From the NCBI GenBank assembly GCA_002424635.1, contig DIKT01000049.1, forward strand, positions 1 to 5,685: DNA of 5,685 nucleotides, given 5' to 3'. Below are positions 1-5,387 of the stretch, in pieces. The notes below the pieces were generated by a model that worked only from the letters and a program-made list of their open reading frames with translations, did not search any database and was not told where the DNA came from. The position numbers were made by a program, and so were the translations under genes. The stretch is from Desulfobulbaceae bacterium UBA5611 (GTDB taxonomy: Bacteria; Desulfobacterota; Desulfobulbia; Desulfobulbales; Desulfocapsaceae). The stretch's first letter is position 1; each line of letters opens with the position of its first letter.

Positions 1-102
1 AACAGTGCCTACCTGACTCCCTCCTTCCTGGAGGCCAGAATGAAACAGGCCCGGGCGGTTGATGAGGTCTTGACCAGAGTCGGCATGAAGGGAGATACCT
101 GA
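1..102 (+). CDS. C-terminal fragment of an unrecognised protein (5' end outside the window)
   Basis: The first reading frame is open from base 1 to a TGA at 100-102 and encodes 33 residues, starting NSAYLTPSFLEAR and ending VGMKGDT. The fragment is hydrophilic and looks helical and basic. It contains no cysteine, no membrane segment and no motif I recognise, so the product cannot be named. Its reality is supported by what follows: its stop overlaps the start of the next small gene by one base, and the Shine-Dalgarno sequence of that gene lies inside this frame. Both are typical of translationally coupled genes in one operon. An upstream in-frame ATG cannot be seen, so the gene enters from the left. 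Confidence 0.6.
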   Translation, partial: NSAYLTPSFLEARMKQARAVDEVLTRVGMKGDT

Positions 103-248
103 TGGAAGAACCAAATAAAAGGATAAATGACAGCGATACCAAGCCACCTGCCCCAGATAAAAGACGAGGTAATATTATACTCATTACCATGTTAGGCTGC
201 TGGCTTCTGGTTCTCTATTTTTTAGGCGGTTTAAAAGGCCCGGGCTGA
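102..248 (+). CDS. Small single-pass membrane protein, 48 residues, unknown function
   Basis: The start codon shares its A with the preceding TGA stop (TGATG). It is preceded by AGGGAG at 89-94, seven bases upstream, a good ribosome binding site. Residues 1-23 are hydrophilic and charged, with a Pro/Asp/Lys-rich stretch ending in DKRRG. Residues 24-44 form one hydrophobic helix (NIILITMLGCWLLVLYFLGG), and the tail is only KGPG. The basic KRR cluster before the helix predicts N-terminus in the cytoplasm by the positive-inside rule. The coupling suggests an accessory subunit or stabiliser of whatever the upstream gene encodes; small one-helix subunits are common in respiratory and transport complexes. 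I do not recognise the family. The gene is real with fair confidence because start, ribosome site and overlap all agree. Confidence 0.65.
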   Translation: MEEPNKRINDSDTKPPAPDKRRGNIILITMLGCWLLVLYFLGGLKGPG

Positions 249-258
249 GGCCCTTCCA

Positions 259-275
259 TCCTTCGGTCAGAAGGA
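259..275 (+). other. Short hairpin after the small membrane protein gene
   Basis: TCCTTC (259-264) and GAAGGA (270-275) form a perfect 6-bp stem with a 5-base loop, eleven bases after the stop of the small membrane protein. A smaller GGGC/GCCC stem (242-253) overlaps the stop codon. No T-run follows directly, so it is not a convincing intrinsic terminator. It could slow 3' decay or assist a factor-dependent end. Confidence 0.25.
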
Positions 276-298
276 CCACCCTGCGCTATTCCTGAATC

Positions 299-327
299 TT
301 TTCAGAACAACCAACAAGGCATAAAAT
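299..327 (+). promoter_or_regulatory. Candidate sigma70 promoter for the zinc-ribbon gene
   Basis: TTTTCA at 299-304 (4 of 6 matches to TTGACA) and TAAAAT at 322-327 (5 of 6 to TATAAT) are separated by exactly 17 bases. Transcription would begin near 334 and leave a leader of about 35 bases before the ATG at 369. It fits the break between the upstream small gene and the zinc-ribbon gene. The -35 box is weak, so the call is moderate. Confidence 0.4.
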
Positions 328-355
328 AATTTTTGATTTGCGCCTTTTATCTTTT

Positions 356-360
356 AGGAG
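356..360 (+). promoter_or_regulatory. Ribosome binding site that fixes the zinc-ribbon gene start
   Basis: AGGAG lies eight bases before the ATG at 369. The frame is also open upstream to a TTG at 333, but that codon has no ribosome site and would be close to or ahead of the predicted transcript start. The ATG at 369 is therefore the chosen start. Confidence 0.75.
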
Positions 361-368
361 AAATATCT

Positions 369-1019
369 ATGTTTACCAGCAATATCAATTATCTTGATGA
401 AATCCATATCTGTCCCAGTTGCCAGAGTGAAATGTCCTGTTGTGAGGCTCCGCCGGTCCATGTCGGTGATGGCCTGGGCTGGGGTTCGGAGGTCCTCTTT
501 ATCTGTCTGAACAATGATTGCCCTGTTTTTAAAAATGGCTGGCAGCATGTGGAACTACAGTACGGTCACAAGGGATCTTACCGCCGTATGCAATTACCTG
601 ACAGTACAGAACAGAACGTCATGATGGTGGCCAGCGAATATGCCTTTACCGGCAGCGTGATTGATAAAGAGGCCGTCAAAATGCAGAATGCCCGCTATGT
701 CAAAGAGCAGGCCGCAACAGCAGCCCTTGATACCTGTGTGGAAAATCATAATCTGGAACCCATTATGACCCTGATCCTTGATGAGTCCGCAAATTTGGCC
801 AGCAGACAAAAAGCAACAGCCTGTCTGAAGCAGCTCAATGATCTTTCCTGCATAGACGCCATTAGAAATCATACCTTCAATGATACTTCCCTGACCCAGG
901 AATGCGGTATGATTATCAGTGATATCCTGAAAGCCCATTTTAAAAAAGAGTGTCCGCATTGCGCTGAACTAATCAAGTCCCAAGCCAATAAATGCATGCA
1001 CTGCCAGGCAGAGTTGTAA
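369..1019 (+). CDS. Conserved protein with zinc-binding cysteine clusters at both ends, 216 residues
   Basis: Cysteines are arranged as two likely metal sites. The N-terminal set is C15-P-S-C18, then C24/C25, C46 and C51 (within CLNNDC), all around a glycine-rich stretch (GDGLGWGSE, 33-41). The C-terminal set is C195-P-H-C198 and C209-M-H-C212, a classic zinc ribbon ending four residues before the C-terminus. Residues about 95-190 are helical and could be HEAT-like. No signal peptide or membrane segment is visible, so it is probably cytoplasmic. From memory, very similar proteins annotated only as zinc-ribbon domain proteins occur in Geobacter-like and Desulfobulbus-like bacteria; no function is known to me. 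A nucleic-acid or protein-binding role is a guess from the zinc ribbons. It appears monocistronic, with its own probable promoter, and is followed by a tRNA gene with a separate promoter. Confidence 0.9.
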   Translation: MFTSNINYLDEIHICPSCQSEMSCCEAPPVHVGDGLGWGSEVLFICLNNDCPVFKNGWQHVELQYGHKGSYRRMQLPDSTEQNVMMVASEYAFTGSVIDKEAVKMQNARYVKEQAATAALDTCVENHNLEPIMTLILDESANLASRQKATACLKQLNDLSCIDAIRNHTFNDTSLTQECGMIISDILKAHFKKECPHCAELIKSQANKCMHCQAEL

Positions 1020-1073
1020 ACACCTGCTCATTCGCCCATATCACGGACCAAACAGGGGCGGTATCAAGTGAAG

Positions 1074-1108
1074 ATCAAGGAGTGATAAAAGTCACTTTAT
1101 TCCTGGAT
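1074..1108 (+). terminator. Possible weak terminator after the zinc-ribbon gene
   Basis: AGTGA (1081-1085) pairs with TCACT (1092-1096) around a 6-base loop. The stem can be continued by AGG/CCT and ATC/GAT pairs (1074-1080 with 1102-1108) across a 5-base bulge and one mismatch. The following bases (1110-1127) are pyrimidine-rich with short T-runs rather than a clean U-tract. It is the only hairpin between the zinc-ribbon stop and the tRNA promoter, which makes it the best candidate for ending that transcript, but the structure is imperfect. Confidence 0.3.
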
Positions 1109-1125
1109 GCTCCCTATATTTTCTC

Positions 1126-1154
1126 TTGCCAAAAGCCAAGTCAACAGGTATAAA
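1126..1154 (+). promoter_or_regulatory. Sigma70 promoter of the tRNA-His gene
   Basis: TTGCCA at 1126-1131 (5 of 6 to consensus) and TATAAA at 1149-1154 (5 of 6) are spaced by exactly 17 bases. Transcription would start near 1161, giving a 5' leader of about 26 bases to be removed by RNase P. Its position just ahead of a lone tRNA supports the call. Confidence 0.7.
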
Positions 1155-1186
1155 AAGAAAAATCAGTAATAATAAAATTGTTATGT

Positions 1187-1264
1187 GGTGAATGTAGCTC
1201 AGCTGGTGGTAGCACTTGGTTGTGGTCCAGGCGGTCGTGGGTTCGAGTCCCATCATTCACCCCA
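1187..1264 (+). tRNA. tRNA-His (anticodon GTG)
   Basis: The cloverleaf can be drawn in full. The acceptor stem GTGAATG (1188-1194) pairs with CATTCAC (1254-1260). The D arm starts at 1197 with three firm pairs. The anticodon stem 1215-1219/1227-1231 has one G-U pair, and the loop carries GTG at 1222-1224. The T arm 1237-1253 contains GTTCGAG. C73 is at 1261 and CCA is encoded at 1262-1264. The extra G at 1187 opposite C73 is the G-1 identity element unique to tRNA-His, so the mature molecule should start at 1187. It is a single tRNA unit with its own promoter and terminator. No copy of its 3' end is repeated in the window, so there is no sign of an integrated element. Confidence 0.97.
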
Positions 1265-1273
1265 CCGATTTTC

Positions 1274-1315
1274 AAAGAGTTTCAGGTATCTTGCCTGAAA
1301 CTCTTTTTTTTTTTT
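1274..1315 (+). terminator. Strong intrinsic terminator of the tRNA-His transcript
   Basis: AAAGAGTTTCAGG (1274-1286) pairs perfectly with CCTGAAACTCTTT (1294-1306) around a 7-base loop. The right arm runs into an unbroken run of twelve Ts (1304-1315). Stem plus U-tract is textbook rho-independent. It lies ten bases past the CCA end of the tRNA. Confidence 0.93.
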
Positions 1316-1467
1316 CGAAATTAAAAATATTATATCTCCGTAAAATTTACTGCCTATAGTATCAAATACTTCTTTACTGGTTTCCTCTTCTTTTTCCATC
1401 CAGCTCCTCATAAATCCTTGACCATATGATACTATTTATAAACTATATAGAACAGCAAGCACAGCTG

Positions 1468-1489
1468 CATGAATGAACAGTCATTCATG
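1468..1489. promoter_or_regulatory. 22-bp perfect palindrome, probable operator
   Basis: CATGAATGA (1468-1476) and TCATTCATG (1481-1489) are perfect inverted 9-bp arms around a 4-base spacer, ACAG. It sits seven bases upstream of the TTGACA box of the molybdoenzyme operon. The length and the TGAATGA-N4-TCATTCA core resemble sites bound by dimeric TetR-family regulators. That family assignment is by resemblance only, and no regulator gene is in the window. Its place just upstream of -35 would suit an activator, or a repressor bending into the polymerase site. It could instead belong to a divergent promoter, though no gene reads away from it here. Confidence 0.65.
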
Positions 1490-1496
1490 AAACCAC

Positions 1497-1527
1497 TTGA
1501 CAGTTAGCTAAAAAGCCAGTCTATTAA
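1497..1527 (+). promoter_or_regulatory. Probable promoter of the molybdoenzyme operon
   Basis: A perfect TTGACA lies at 1497-1502. Two overlapping -10 candidates follow: TCTATT at 1520-1525 (17-base spacing, 4 of 6) and TATTAA at 1522-1527 (19-base spacing, 4 of 6). A consensus -35 with a poor -10 is what a regulated promoter often looks like. Start would be near 1532, giving a leader of about 75 bases. Confidence 0.55.
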
Positions 1528-1535
1528 GATCTTAA
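1524..1535. promoter_or_regulatory. 12-bp palindrome over the -10/start region
   Basis: TTAAGATCTTAA is perfectly self-complementary. It overlaps the candidate -10 element and the predicted transcription start, where a bound repressor would block initiation. It might also be chance in AT-rich DNA. Confidence 0.35.
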
Positions 1536-1606
1536 ACCATCGCTATCAATCCCCATGATCTATGCTGCGCCCTTAGATAAAATTTCTGACTTAATTTCAT
1601 TCCCTT

Positions 1607-2197
1607 ATGCCCAAATCAGCCACAAATCAGCACATAGCTTCTCTTTACCATTTCCTGGCCCAATGCATGCACTACCCTGATCCGCAATGGATGAATGAGG
1701 ATTTCTTTAACATCCTCTACCAGCTGTTGGAAACCTTGGGTGCAGCTTCAGAAGGTAAAGAGATCGAAAATACTCTTGCCCAATCTTCCGATCCAATCGA
1801 AGAACTGCAGATAGAATATACCAGATTGTTCATTAATGGATTCCCCCATGTGGTGGCCCCGCCTTATGCCTCAGTTTACATGGACCAGTCTATTCAGGGA
1901 GGCTTTGCCCTGAAAACCCTGAATTTTTATCGGGCCAAAGGTTTTTTAATGGAAGAGTCAGCCGACCTTCCGGATAACCTGATCCACGAGTTGGAGTTCC
2001 TGTCTTTACTGGCTGAAGAAGCAGACTTTGAGGGCGAGGAAGAATTCCTGAGTACATTATTCCGACCCTGGTACAAACAATTTTGTCCCCGAGTCGCCCA
2101 AGAAACCCGCCATCCTTTTTACAGGATGGTTGTTACTTTAATAGATTCTTTTACAAAGGAGGAAGAGGAAGATGGCTTTCAACTTAACAAGGCGTAA
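1607..2197 (+). CDS. TorD/DmsD-family chaperone for a molybdoenzyme, 196 residues
   Basis: This is a cytoplasmic maturation chaperone, expected to bind the Tat signal and body of its partner until molybdenum cofactor is inserted. Family marks are visible in order: an early helix ending in Y23-P-D-P-Q-W28; E70-Y-T-R-L-F75 followed by a glycine; P85-P-Y-A-S-V-Y91; and D120-L-P-D-N followed by H127-E-L-E-F131. Length is typical for TorD/NarJ-like proteins (Pfam PF02613, by recall). It is the first gene of the operon and its 3' end overlaps the catalytic subunit gene by 26 bases, so it is surely that enzyme's dedicated chaperone. The ATG at 1607 has no Shine-Dalgarno sequence (the upstream 20 bases are T- and C-rich), but the next Met (residue 21) would cut into the conserved first helix. 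The acidic tail, residues 184-188 (KEEEE), is encoded by the next gene's ribosome site. Confidence 0.93.
   Translation: MPKSATNQHIASLYHFLAQCMHYPDPQWMNEDFFNILYQLLETLGAASEGKEIENTLAQSSDPIEELQIEYTRLFINGFPHVVAPPYASVYMDQSIQGGFALKTLNFYRAKGFLMEESADLPDNLIHELEFLSLLAEEADFEGEEEFLSTLFRPWYKQFCPRVAQETRHPFYRMVVTLIDSFTKEEEEDGFQLNKA
2157..2162 (+). promoter_or_regulatory. Strong ribosome binding site of the catalytic subunit, inside the chaperone gene
   Basis: AGGAGG lies nine bases before the ATG at 2172 and within the last codons of the chaperone gene, where it doubles as Glu codons. It makes the catalytic subunit strongly translated and coupled to the chaperone, whose own start has no such site. Confidence 0.85.
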
Positions 2198-4412
2198 ATT
2201 CCTGCAGACGGCATCATTGGTGGCAGCGGCAGTACCGTTGTCCAAGGTTGCTTATGCACAACCAGGTGTCGCCAAGGTATCTCTTGAGCCAAAGGGCACC
2301 ATGGGCGACACCACTGTCGTCGGCGGTCTTTGCGAGATGTGCTTCTGGAGATGTCAGCTGATCGGCAAAGTCCGTGATGGGCAGTTAATGAAACTAGAAG
2401 GTAATCCCAAATCCATTGATAACGGGACTTCAATCTGCGCCCGCGGTAATGCCGGTGTTAAATTACTCTACGATGTAGATCGTCTGAAATACCCCTTAAA
2501 AAACGTAGGCCAGCGCGGCGCACCTATCTGGAAGCGTATCTCCTGGCAAGAGGCCCTCGACGAGTGTGGTTCCAAACTGAAGGCTATTGTGGAGAAGCAT
2601 GGCCCGCAAGGGATCTGTGTTTTCCCCCATGGCGCTTCAGCTAAATATCCAATGCATTATTTTGAGCGCACGGTCGGCACCCATAATGTCAGTGAGGCTT
2701 CCTTCTTCCAGTGCCGTGGTATTCGCGATGTGGCCTATGTGGCCACTACCGGTAAAGCCCCTGGCGAGTTCGTGGACATGGCCAACACCAAGGTCATCTT
2801 CCTCATCGGCAGTCACCTCGGCGAAAATATTCATGTTTCCCATATCAAGGCCTACATCAAAGGCCTGCAAAACGGGGCCAAATTGGTGGTGGCTGATCCT
2901 CGCTACTCGGCTGCTGCCGCCAAATCCGATATTTGGGTGCAGATCAAGCCGGGTACCGATACCGCCTATCTGCTGGCAATCATGAACTACCTGGTTACAA
3001 ACAAAAAATACGATAAAAAGTTTGTGGCCGAACATACTGCCGGCTTTGACAAGTTTTCCGCGGCCATTAGTGAATGGACCCTGGACAAAGCGGCTAAAGA
3101 ATGTGACATTCCAGCCGCGCAGATCAAGGAAGTGGCTGAGTTGCTGGCTGCCAATGCCCCGCATGTGGCCATCCATCCCGGACGTCATGTTTCCTGGTAC
3201 GGTAACGACTTTCAGCGCGAGCGAGCTTTGGCCTGCCTGACCGGTATCTTGGGGGCCTACTATGTCAAAGGCGGCTGGGTTCCGCCCAAGAACCCCAAGC
3301 TGGGCAAAACCAGCTGGGCCCAGCAGGAACATGGCGACGAACACAACCTCAATGTCAGTCACGATAAGAAAGTTCATCCTTTTAATCCTCCCGGCACTCC
3401 AACCGAATTGATCCGTGACTGTGCCATCAGCGGCAAGCCTTATCCGATCAAGGGTTGTGTTATCTGGGGTCAAAATCCCATGCAGACCATTCCCAACCAG
3501 GAAAAGATGAAACAGGTCTTCAAGGCCATGGATTTTGTCATGTGCGTAGATGTGATGCCGACCGATGCCACCATGTGGGCTGATATCCTCTTGCCGGAAT
3601 CCTCTTATCTGGAGCGCCATGATGAAATAAAGGCCGGAACCGGCCGGATAAAGGCCGATGACAAGGAGCCCACCCAGTTCATCGCGCCTCGTATGCCCCT
3701 CGTTGCCCCCATGTTCGAGCGCAAGGACCAGGTTTATATCACTAATGAAATCGCCAAACGGATGGGTCATGCCAAGGACATTCCGGTACAAACCCTTGAA
3801 GAGCTGGTGGACAAGACTCTGGCAACAGCCAATATCACCCTGGCCTCCGTCAAAGCTGAGGGCGGTATCCATTTACAGCCTGGCCAGTCTGGTTATGGTG
3901 TTCCTGAGGATTTCATGGTTCAGTTATTCAGTGAAGAGATTGCGGCGGCCGGCTTCCCTGGCGCCCCTACTTATATAGCCATAGAAGAAGTACCAGCCGG
4001 ATTTGCCCGTCTGCTCTATGGCCGCGCCCCGGTACATACCTTCAATCGCAGCCAGAACAACGTATGGCTGAATCAGCAGATGCCGGACAATCCGGTCTGG
4101 CTAAATGACGAAGTAGCCGCTAAAATTGGCCTGAAAGATGGTGATATCGTTGGTTTTATCAACAGCGAAGGGGTCAGATCACGTACCACTACCACAGTTA
4201 AGGTAACGCCCGGCATCAGAAAAGATGCGGTCTATATGTATCATGGCTATGGTTCGGCCAATCCCCTGATGAGCACGGGTGTCGGCAAGGGTGTCGATGA
4301 CACCAGCCTGATCACCAAAATTGCCATTGACCCGGAATCAGGCTGTCATGGTATGCGTAACAACTTTGTTAAACTGACCAAGGATGGTAAGGTCCTGGAT
4401 ATTCCAGCATAA
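2172..4412 (+). CDS. Tat-exported molybdopterin oxidoreductase, PsrA/PhsA-like catalytic subunit, 746 residues
   Basis: Catalytic subunit of the DMSO-reductase superfamily. Residues 1-29 are a twin-arginine signal (T6-R-R-K-F-L11, a hydrophobic helix, then AYA before Q30), so it acts in the periplasm. The N-terminal [4Fe-4S] motif is C54-x2-C57-x3-C61-x27-C89, with R91 after the last Cys. C181, in FFQCRG after an Asn-Val pair, sits where the molybdenum ligand is expected. W432-G-Q-N-P and A470-D-I-L-L-P-E belong to the cofactor-binding core. The C-terminal cap begins at about Y616-G-R-A-P-V-H-T-F, a pattern I recall from polysulfide and thiosulfate reductases; length also fits that group. Likely substrates are polysulfide, thiosulfate, tetrathionate or a similar sulfur compound, in either direction. 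Arsenate, selenate or other oxyanions cannot be excluded. The chaperone precedes it and the iron-sulfur subunit follows after 42 bases. No frameshift or missing ligand is seen. Confidence 0.92.
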   Translation: MAFNLTRRKFLQTASLVAAAVPLSKVAYAQPGVAKVSLEPKGTMGDTTVVGGLCEMCFWRCQLIGKVRDGQLMKLEGNPKSIDNGTSICARGNAGVKLLYDVDRLKYPLKNVGQRGAPIWKRISWQEALDECGSKLKAIVEKHGPQGICVFPHGASAKYPMHYFERTVGTHNVSEASFFQCRGIRDVAYVATTGKAPGEFVDMANTKVIFLIGSHLGENIHVSHIKAYIKGLQNGAKLVVADPRYSAAAAKSDIWVQIKPGTDTAYLLAIMNYLVTNKKYDKKFVAEHTAGFDKFSAAISEWTLDKAAKECDIPAAQIKEVAELLAANAPHVAIHPGRHVSWYGNDFQRERALACLTGILGAYYVKGGWVPPKNPKLGKTSWAQQEHGDEHNLNVSHDKKVHPFNPPGTPTELIRDCAISGKPYPIKGCVIWGQNPMQTIPNQEKMKQVFKAMDFVMCVDVMPTDATMWADILLPESSYLERHDEIKAGTGRIKADDKEPTQFIAPRMPLVAPMFERKDQVYITNEIAKRMGHAKDIPVQTLEELVDKTLATANITLASVKAEGGIHLQPGQSGYGVPEDFMVQLFSEEIAAAGFPGAPTYIAIEEVPAGFARLLYGRAPVHTFNRSQNNVWLNQQMPDNPVWLNDEVAAKIGLKDGDIVGFINSEGVRSRTTTTVKVTPGIRKDAVYMYHGYGSANPLMSTGVGKGVDDTSLITKIAIDPESGCHGMRNNFVKLTKDGKVLDIPA

Positions 4413-4454
4413 AACCTTAACTATAATCTTGACCTTTTCAGGAGGATATTTTCG

Positions 4455-5270
4455 ATGCAGTATGGAATGATTATTGATTTAGAACGCTGTGTAGGTTGTC
4501 ATGCCTGCACCATAGCCTGTAAGGCGGAATGGGAGGTCCCGGTAGAATTCAACCGCAACTGGGTCCACCGCCTGGGACCGAGCAAGGTAGGAAATGAGCT
4601 GGCCTCCACCTACTATCCCGGTCTCTGCAACCACTGTGCAAAACCACCCTGCGTGGAAGCCTGTCCGGCTGATCCGGTAGAGATGACCTTCAAGGATACG
4701 CAATCCGGCAAGACCGCTACCCTGGCAGTGGCCGCGACCTGGAAAGATCCCTTTAATGGTACTGTCCAGATCGACAAAAACCGCTGCCTTGGCTGTGGCG
4801 CTTGCGCCGAGGCCTGTCCTTACGGCGCTCGTTATATCAACCCTGCCCTGGTCGATGATGTTTCATCTGATGGCAAGGCTGATAAGTGCACCTATTGCAT
4901 GCCGCGCGTTGAGGCCGGACTTGCTCCTGCTTGTGTGCAGACCTGTATCACTAATGCCCGCATCTTTGGTGATCTTGATGATCCTACCTCAGAGGTGGCC
5001 AAATATGTGGTAAAAGGCGCCAAAGGTTTGGAGCCGAAAGATGGTGCCATCGGACCTAATTCTCGCTACTTCGGCAAGAAAAAAGATATGACCCTTCTGT
5101 TCCAGGATCACACTCCTGAACTGGCTGATATGGGAAGCGTCAAACGCCGAGCCATGATGGCCGCCATGGTCAAACCGGCCATGCGTAAAGCCAGAGACCT
5201 GGGGCTTCTTGGCCTGGCTGGTGCTATGCTCGTTAAGGGCTTGACTGACAAGAAGGATGAATCGACCTGA
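4455..5270 (+). CDS. PsrB/PhsB-like electron-transfer subunit with four [4Fe-4S] clusters, 271 residues
   Basis: Sixteen cysteines form four complete ferredoxin sets: C12/15/18/22, C58/61/66/70, C111/114/117/121 and C145/148/160/164. None is replaced, so four [4Fe-4S] clusters are expected, wiring electrons to or from the molybdenum subunit. An insert of about 40 residues separates sets two and three. There is no signal peptide; such subunits are carried through Tat bound to the catalytic subunit. After the ferredoxin core (to about 175) comes an extension: residues 228-247 are basic and Met/Ala-rich, and 248-263 are hydrophobic (DLGLLGLAGAMLVKGL), followed by a charged end. This could be a membrane-touching helix but is short for a full crossing. 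The start has AGGAGG at 4440-4445, nine bases upstream. It is the last gene of the operon; a terminator follows and no NrfD/PsrC-type membrane subunit is present. Confidence 0.92.
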   Translation: MQYGMIIDLERCVGCHACTIACKAEWEVPVEFNRNWVHRLGPSKVGNELASTYYPGLCNHCAKPPCVEACPADPVEMTFKDTQSGKTATLAVAATWKDPFNGTVQIDKNRCLGCGACAEACPYGARYINPALVDDVSSDGKADKCTYCMPRVEAGLAPACVQTCITNARIFGDLDDPTSEVAKYVVKGAKGLEPKDGAIGPNSRYFGKKKDMTLLFQDHTPELADMGSVKRRAMMAAMVKPAMRKARDLGLLGLAGAMLVKGLTDKKDEST

Positions 5271-5294
5271 GGTATTGCCTTTAATTATTAGATA

Positions 5295-5340
5295 TTAAAA
5301 AAGGGAGATTAACCAGAAATGGTTAATCTCCCTTTTTTAA
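5295..5340. terminator. Bidirectional intrinsic terminator between the convergent genes
   Basis: The arms 5295-5314 and 5321-5340 are a perfect 20-bp inverted repeat around a 6-base loop, AGAAAT. The GC-containing core GGGAGATTAACC is flanked by A6 on the left and T6 on the right, so a U-tract follows the stem on either strand. It closes the molybdoenzyme operon 24 bases after its stop and also the opposing gene, whose stop is 48 bases away. Confidence 0.93.
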
Positions 5341-5387
5341 TGATCAAAGCCAAAAATTATTTAGCCTGCTGCCTCTTATTTTGAGTT

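Larger units (their letters stand above)
1316..1606 (+). other. AT-rich intergenic spacer with the operon's control region
   Basis: This stretch holds no convincing gene. Its right half carries the 22-bp palindrome, TTGACA box and 12-bp palindrome described separately. Its left half is AT-rich and contains a 9-bp inverted repeat, ATAGTATCA (1356-1364) and TGATACTAT (1427-1435), with arms 62 bases apart. On the - strand a 52-codon frame (1411 to 1253) runs through the tRNA terminator into the tRNA and is judged spurious. A second TTGACC box at 1418-1423 has TATA-like sequence downstream but no well-spaced -10. Confidence 0.6.

Noticed and set aside
333..368. Upstream TTG extension of the zinc-ribbon gene by 12 residues
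   Set aside because: The TTG has no ribosome site and lies at the predicted transcript start, while the ATG at 369 has AGGAG eight bases upstream.
594..959. 121-codon - strand frame opposite the zinc-ribbon gene
   Set aside because: It is the mirror of a clearly coding gene with conserved cysteine motifs; no independent support.
1187..1315. tRNA-His as an attachment site of an integrated element
   Set aside because: No direct repeat of the tRNA 3' end and no integrase or phage gene is visible within the window.
1253..1411. 52-codon - strand ORF as a real gene
   Set aside because: It runs through a strong terminator hairpin and its T-tract and ends inside the tRNA-His gene; the spacing of ribosome-site-like purines to either ATG is too short. 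Kept only as a low-interest possible relic.
1418..1449. TTGACC box with TATA-like sequence as a second promoter
   Set aside because: The nearest -10-like hexamers give spacings of 13 or 20 bases, and the TTGACA box downstream is better placed.
2637..3872. 411-codon - strand frame opposite the catalytic subunit gene
   Set aside because: Long only because the real gene's codon bias keeps the opposite frame open; the + strand product is an unmistakable molybdoenzyme and the - strand product has no recognisable domain.
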